NCBI RefSeq assembly: GCF_963666145.1
Contig: NZ_OY762614.1
Coordinates: forward strand, 6,190,501-6,254,500
From: an uncultured Desulfobacter sp.
Lineage (GTDB): Bacteria > Desulfobacterota > Desulfobacteria > Desulfobacterales > Desulfobacteraceae
Length of the DNA: 64,000 nucleotides
Direction of reading: 5' to 3'
In this document: positions 62,296-64,000 of the stretch, one piece after another
Layout of the letters: each line of letters begins with the position of its first letter
Position numbering within the stretch: the stretch's first letter is position 1
Notes under the pieces: model-generated
The model's database searches: none
What the model saw: only the letters and a program-made list of their open reading frames with translations
Told to the model about the DNA's origin: nothing
Made by a program: the position numbers and the translations under genes

Positions 62296-63231
62296 TCATA
62301 TATTTTGAAAGTTCAATTTTCGTTTTTTTAAAATAAGGCCGTCGATCAGATTTTGCGCCGCATCCACCTCCATCTGTAGGCGCCCCTCACGTGTGTACGA
62401 TCCTACATGGGGTGTCAACAGCACGTTTGGATGTCCACATAAAGGCCCACTGTAAGGTTCTGTTGCAAAGGCATCAAGCCAGACGCCTGCAACCTTTCCA
62501 CAATTCAACGCCTCCAGCAATGCCGTTTCGTCAACATTGATCCCCCGTGCGGCATTACAGATAAAAGCCCCATGCCGAATCCATTCAAATGCCTGTCTGT
62601 GAATAATTTTTTCTTCTCCACTTGCGTGAATAATAATGATGTCCGCAAGTGCCAGCGCTTGATCAAGTGCCATGATCCTCACGTCACAGTCACCTTGTTC
62701 GGCCAGTGGATCCACAGCAATCAAATTGACATTAAATGGCTTTAATAATGATGCCGTGCGGCGTCCAATTTTACCAAATCCTATAATAACAACTGTTTTC
62801 TTTTTTAACTGGAAGCCTACGCGTTTATCCCATTTCCCCTGATGCAAACTCGAATTCATGGCACAGGCCTCTCTGAGCAGCATGATCACCATGCCCACCG
62901 TCAGTTCGGCTACGGCTTGTGTGGGGCCAAAAGGTGTATACTTGAAAACGATCCCCATCTCCCGGCAAGTATCTACGTCCACATTGGAAATGCCTGAGCC
63001 GCATCGTGATACCACTTTAAGGCTTGATGCTTCCAGAACCTGCCTGTCAATAATTTCAAGTCCTGCCAAAAGAGCGTCCACCCCCTGGAGCAGTTCTATT
63101 AATTCGTCACGCATCAGCTTACGGCCGTAGGGATTTAAAATAACCTCAAGCCCATGGGCCTGTAATAATTCAACGGGTTTTGGATCCTCTTTTCCAAACG
63201 AAGATGTCCCGATTAACACTTTAGATTTCAA
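62296..63231 (-). CDS. D-2-hydroxyacid dehydrogenase (SerA-like)
   Basis: This 311-residue dehydrogenase has the NAD motif GFGKIG (about 149-154), the catalytic Arg in NAARGINVDE, Glu in DAFATEP and His in TPHVGS, the Arg-Glu-His set of D-3-phosphoglycerate dehydrogenase-type enzymes. It lacks the C-terminal regulatory ACT domain of many SerA proteins. In a glycan locus it may supply a hydroxy/keto acid precursor for sugar synthesis. The start is TTG (63231), overlapping the oxidoreductase stop (TTGA), with GGGG 8 bp upstream. Confidence 0.85.
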   Translation of the reverse strand: MKSKVLIGTSSFGKEDPKPVELLQAHGLEVILNPYGRKLMRDELIELLQGVDALLAGLEIIDRQVLEASSLKVVSRCGSGISNVDVDTCREMGIVFKYTPFGPTQAVAELTVGMVIMLLREACAMNSSLHQGKWDKRVGFQLKKKTVVIIGFGKIGRRTASLLKPFNVNLIAVDPLAEQGDCDVRIMALDQALALADIIIIHASGEEKIIHRQAFEWIRHGAFICNAARGINVDETALLEALNCGKVAGVWLDAFATEPYSGPLCGHPNVLLTPHVGSYTREGRLQMEVDAAQNLIDGLILKKRKLNFQNI

Positions 63232-64000
63232 TACATGTGCCCCTGTTCACTTCCATTTTCGTATATTCGTTCGATCATTCTCATCAATTCGAAGCCATCG
63301 CGGCTGCTGCCACTCTGAACCGGCTTATTTTTTTTTATAGCCTCAAAAAAATCAGTGAGTTCCGCCCGCCAGGAATCATCTTCCGAATATACAAATCGTT
63401 GCTCACTATCATGCATGGCCTGGGGCGGAGGTGTACGTTTGGTGGCGATGGTTAATACTTCTTCACCGCCGGGCATGGTGTAACTCATAGAAGATGTAAT
63501 CAACCCATTGATAACCATGTATCCTTTTTCAAGAAAAATTTCCAAAGCAAAGAGGTGGCGCCACTGGGTCATGGTTGAGTGCAACGATGCCACAATATTG
63601 TTTTGGTTGTTTTTCAAGACGGCGAATACGTTATCCTCAACATCTAAATTCCAATAGATATTTGAACAAAAACTTTTAACTTCATCGAAACCGCCGGCAA
63701 AATATCCTAAAAGATCAAGCATGTGGATACCCTGGTCCATAAGAATGCCGCCTCCGGCCTGGGCCCTGTCTGAACGCCAATCTTCGAAAAAAGATTCATC
63801 AACACTTTTTCCGTATCTGCCGCGCATCCATAAAATGTTTCCATACTGCCTTGAATCAATATGCGCTTTGGCTGTTCTGATACTTTCATGGTAGCGATGA
63901 TTAAAACCAAACATCAGTTTTTGATTTGGGTTTCTTGCTTCAGCCGCCATCATCTCTTCAACTTGAACAGAAGAGATCCCTGGGGGCTTTTCAGCAAAGA
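63228..64000 (-). CDS. Gfo/Idh/MocA family oxidoreductase, partial
   Basis: Open at the right window edge, so the N-terminal NAD-binding part is missing. The visible part starts in a CEKPPG-like EKPP segment, continues with MFGFNHR and the C-terminal beta-sheet domain (GGGILMDQGIHMLDLLGYFAG). The family oxidises or reduces sugar hydroxyls, often in nucleotide-sugar pathways. It ends four bases inside the hydroxyacid dehydrogenase start, so the two form a pair. The true start lies beyond 64000; an internal ATG at 63953 is not the start. Confidence 0.85.
   Translation of the reverse strand, partial: FAEKPPGISSVQVEEMMAAEARNPNQKLMFGFNHRYHESIRTAKAHIDSRQYGNILWMRGRYGKSVDESFFEDWRSDRAQAGGGILMDQGIHMLDLLGYFAGGFDEVKSFCSNIYWNLDVEDNVFAVLKNNQNNIVASLHSTMTQWRHLFALEIFLEKGYMVINGLITSSMSYTMPGGEEVLTIATKRTPPPQAMHDSEQRFVYSEDDSWRAELTDFFEAIKKNKPVQSGSSRDGFELMRMIERIYENGSEQGHMY

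Noticed and set aside
19705..64000. A legionaminic, pseudaminic or sialic acid pathway
   Set aside because: Two NeuA-like enzymes are present but no NeuB/PseI/LegI-type synthase or the required hydrolysing epimerase appears in the window, so naming the pathway is not justified.
1..64000. CRISPR arrays, tRNA/rRNA genes, transposases or prophage genes
   Set aside because: No direct-repeat arrays, cloverleaf-like sequences, or transposase or phage motifs were seen; this was by eye and a tool scan would be firmer.

Overview
The window looks like a chromosomal segment of a free-living, motile, Gram-negative anaerobe. The best guess is a sulfate-reducing deltaproteobacterium of the Desulfobacteraceae type. 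This rests on gene content (a geranylgeranyl-reductase-type flavoprotein, large chemoreceptor, HDOD/GAF signalling protein, many radical SAM enzymes) and moderate-to-low GC; no ribosomal marker is present, so the placement is inference. No tRNA, rRNA, insertion sequence or CRISPR array was seen.

Region 1 (1-19646) is mostly housekeeping and signalling. It holds a glnK-amt nitrogen operon (minus strand, amt cut by the window edge) with a near-perfect sigma-54 promoter, a geranylgeranyl-reductase-family flavoprotein, a TPR protein and an HDOD-GAF-degenerate GGDEF-PilZ-like protein. These are followed by a YgjP-type metallopeptidase coupled to a membrane TPR protein, a Csd4-like M99 D,L-carboxypeptidase, a DHH-CBS protein, a dCache chemoreceptor and a pstSCAB phosphate-transport operon without phoU. 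The region ends with a small unknown protein and a very large Maf/DUF115-TPR protein of the flagellin-glycosylation type.

Region 2 (19705-64000) is a surface- or flagellar-glycan locus of at least 44 kb. It is almost entirely on the minus strand and very tightly packed, with many 1-14 bp overlaps, and several ATGA, GTGA and TTGA stop-start junctions. It carries a galactofuranose module (glf plus a GlfT2-like transferase) and the parts of a heptose-type activation route: a GmhA-like SIS isomerase, an inositol-monophosphatase-family phosphatase, a HldE-like protein in reversed domain order and a GT9 transferase. It also carries two NeuA-like cytidylyltransferases (without any NeuB-type synthase), a split transketolase next to a sugar-type C-methyltransferase and flanked by two related radical SAM enzymes, and an AsnB-type amidotransferase. 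The remaining genes are an old-yellow-enzyme-type reductase, epimerases, a deoxyhypusine-synthase-like protein, a carbamoyltransferase, an SGNH hydrolase, DUF115 proteins and several further glycosyltransferases.

Six radical SAM enzymes lie in this one locus, two of them with B12-binding-like N-termini. Two plus-strand genes (45958-48145: a Rossmann-like/cysteine-hydrolase fusion and a beta-propeller-like protein) interrupt the long minus-strand array and split it into two transcription blocks. The working reading is that the locus builds and transfers an unusual, heavily modified glycan (branched, methylated, amidated, carbamoylated), with the Maf/DUF115 proteins as candidate transferases onto flagellin or another carrier. 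The chemistry of the individual radical SAM steps cannot be read from the sequence.
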